37,620 bases of DNA from Geobacteraceae bacterium (GTDB lineage: Bacteria; Desulfobacterota; Desulfuromonadia; Geobacterales; Pseudopelobacteraceae). Position 1 is the stretch's first letter. The number at the start of each line of letters is the position of its first letter. The position numbers and the translations under genes are program-made. The stretch covers positions 1-37,620 of the forward strand of contig JANXYR010000084.1 of NCBI GenBank assembly GCA_025355965.1, given 5' to 3'. Under the pieces are notes generated by a model. That model was not told where the DNA came from. It saw only the letters and a list, made by a program, of their open reading frames with translations, and searched no databases. Shown here one piece after another: positions 36,257 to 37,620 of the stretch.

Positions 36257-36748
36257 ATGCAACATACAATATCAGTTATAGTTGAAAACGATTTCGGCGT
36301 GCTATCACGTGTAGCCACTCTTTTTTCCGGTCGCGGGTTCAACATCGAGTCGTTGTCAGTGGCCCCAACCAACGAAGATGGGCTGTCGCGAATGACTATC
36401 GTTACTCGTGGCGATGCTCAGATTCTAGAGCAGATAAACAAGCAGCTTAACAAGCTGATAGATGTACTCAAAGTGCTCGACTTCAGTGACGGCAGTGCCA
36501 TAGAGCGTGAACTTGCCCTTATAAAAGTTTCCGCAGAAGATGATGCCCGCGCCGAGGTATTGAGGGTAGTTGATATCTTCCGCGCCAAGATTATCGATGT
36601 CACTCCTAAGTCCTACACTATTGAAGCGACCGGGAATCCGTTAAAGATTGATGCAATCCTTGATCTGCTACGGCCACTCGGGCTGAAAGAGGTCGTACGC
36701 ACCGGTTCAGTTGCCATAGGGCGAGGGGCCAAGGGGTGGAATGGGTAG
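36257..36748 (+). CDS. ilvN: Acetolactate synthase small (regulatory) subunit
   Basis: The 163-residue subunit has an N-terminal ACT domain ('ISVIVENDFGVLSRVATLFS', then 'FNIESLSVAPT'), which binds valine for feedback inhibition and activates the large subunit. A C-terminal ACT-like domain follows (about 84-160). Length and pattern match IlvH/IlvN of the longer type. GGAGGGTT lies upstream of ATG 36257. The strong terminator right after the stop ends the ilvD-ilvB-ilvN unit. Confidence 0.95.
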   Translation: MQHTISVIVENDFGVLSRVATLFSGRGFNIESLSVAPTNEDGLSRMTIVTRGDAQILEQINKQLNKLIDVLKVLDFSDGSAIERELALIKVSAEDDARAEVLRVVDIFRAKIIDVTPKSYTIEATGNPLKIDAILDLLRPLGLKEVVRTGSVAIGRGAKGWNG

Positions 36749-36779
36749 GAGAACAGCAGTTATTGCGTTATTGTTCCAG

Positions 36780-36804
36780 CCGCCCGGAAACGGGCGGTTT
36801 TTTT
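36780..36804 (+). terminator. Rho-independent terminator after ilvN
   Basis: CCGCCCG (36780-36786), loop GAAA, CGGGCGG (36791-36797), followed by seven T. This is a textbook strong terminator and separates ilvN from ilvC. Confidence 0.9.
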
Positions 36805-36857
36805 CGTTCAAATAGAAAGGATGTATCCTGCAACCGGGGTCAAAACGGCTATTTACG

Positions 36858-36886
36858 TTGACAGCCGCGGTTGAATATAGTATCTG
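36858..36886 (+). promoter_or_regulatory. Possible ilvC promoter
   Basis: TTGACA (36858-36863) and TATCTG (36881-36886) are 17 bases apart; the -10 match is weak. Being after a strong terminator, some promoter or antitermination is needed for ilvC. The leader from this site would include the two-hairpin element. Confidence 0.35.
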
Positions 36887-36904
36887 TCTCATTCGTTTTG
36901 CGTA

Positions 36905-36968
36905 TCCAGATTAACTGGATAAGTGCGTCAACGAAATTATTTTTGAAAAATAATTTCTGACTTACTAA
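36905..36968. repeat. Two-hairpin structured element, copy 2 (ilvC leader)
   Basis: Hairpin 1 is ATCCAG-ATTAA-CTGGAT (36904-36920). ATA follows, then the outer stem AGT/ACT and GTCA/TGAC with the same GC/TT internal loop and AC bulge as copy 1. The core GAAATTATTTTT (36933-36944) pairs with AAAAATAATTTC (36946-36957). GATAAGTGCGT and CTTACTAA are shared with copy 1, while stem bases co-vary. It lies 51 bases before the ilvC start. Confidence 0.7.
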
Positions 36969-36994
36969 TAAGGTTTGACCGGTTTGCCGGATAA

Positions 36995-37620
<626 letters not shown>

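Overview
The window looks like a chromosomal segment of a Geobacter-like bacterium (Desulfuromonadia, formerly Deltaproteobacteria). This is inferred from gene content and order: an NtrY/NtrX pair with a C-terminal processing protease, a pyrR-pyrB-pyrC-carA...carB-greA cluster, ilvD-ilvB-ilvN-ilvC, a DUF1858 redox protein, a rubrerythrin-like protein and several Cys-rich proteins. Base composition looks moderate throughout. No genus or strain can be named from the sequence alone.

Layout. 1-134: 5' end of an IS3-family element running off the left edge. 272-670: small BamE-like lipoprotein. 671-1013: non-coding, with a terminator. 1014-5965 (minus): ntrY-like kinase, ntrX-like sigma-54 activator, S41 protease. 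6116-8802 (plus): YaaR-like protein, TPR protein, TatD/radical-SAM fusion. 8812-11145 (minus): amino-acid ABC importer (binding protein, permease, ATPase). 11281-11357 (minus): tRNA-His. 11398-15117 (minus): MoxR ATPase, DUF58 protein, transglutaminase (TgpA type). 15205-15486 (plus): small unknown. 15562-25374 (minus): pyrimidine operon pyrR-pyrB-pyrC-carA, then a radical-SAM protein, a ferritin-like protein and a DUF486 membrane protein, then carB, greA and DUF1858. 25668-27889 (minus): secreted Cache-domain protein and a chemoreceptor. 28137-28643 (plus): Cys-rich PAS protein. 28700-31357 (minus): aminopeptidase N. 31516-32624 (plus): zinc-ribbon protein and tandem DUF1456 protein. 32746 to the end (plus): ilvD, ilvB, ilvN and a truncated ilvC.

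How the genes work together. The pyr genes cover carbamoyl phosphate to dihydroorotate. Their leader has a PyrR-binding loop and a terminator, so attenuation by PyrR is likely. The ilv genes cover three steps of valine and isoleucine synthesis. A strong terminator follows ilvN, so ilvC probably has its own promoter or a regulated leader. The MoxR/DUF58/TgpA trio is a known chaperone/membrane-transglutaminase arrangement of unclear substrate. NtrY/NtrX senses an envelope or nitrogen/redox cue and drives sigma-54 transcription, although the activator carries GAFVGA in place of GAFTGA.

The most unusual signals are non-coding. A two-hairpin element of about 65-75 nt occurs at 16316-16391 and 36905-36968. 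Its unpaired bases are conserved and its stems show compensatory changes. A different MITE-like double hairpin (36163-36232) starts at the stop codon of ilvB. The first element also overlaps the stop codon of carB. Other points of note are a DUF58 gene that seems to need a CTG start, a TatD/radical-SAM fusion and a stand-alone Cys-rich PAS protein.
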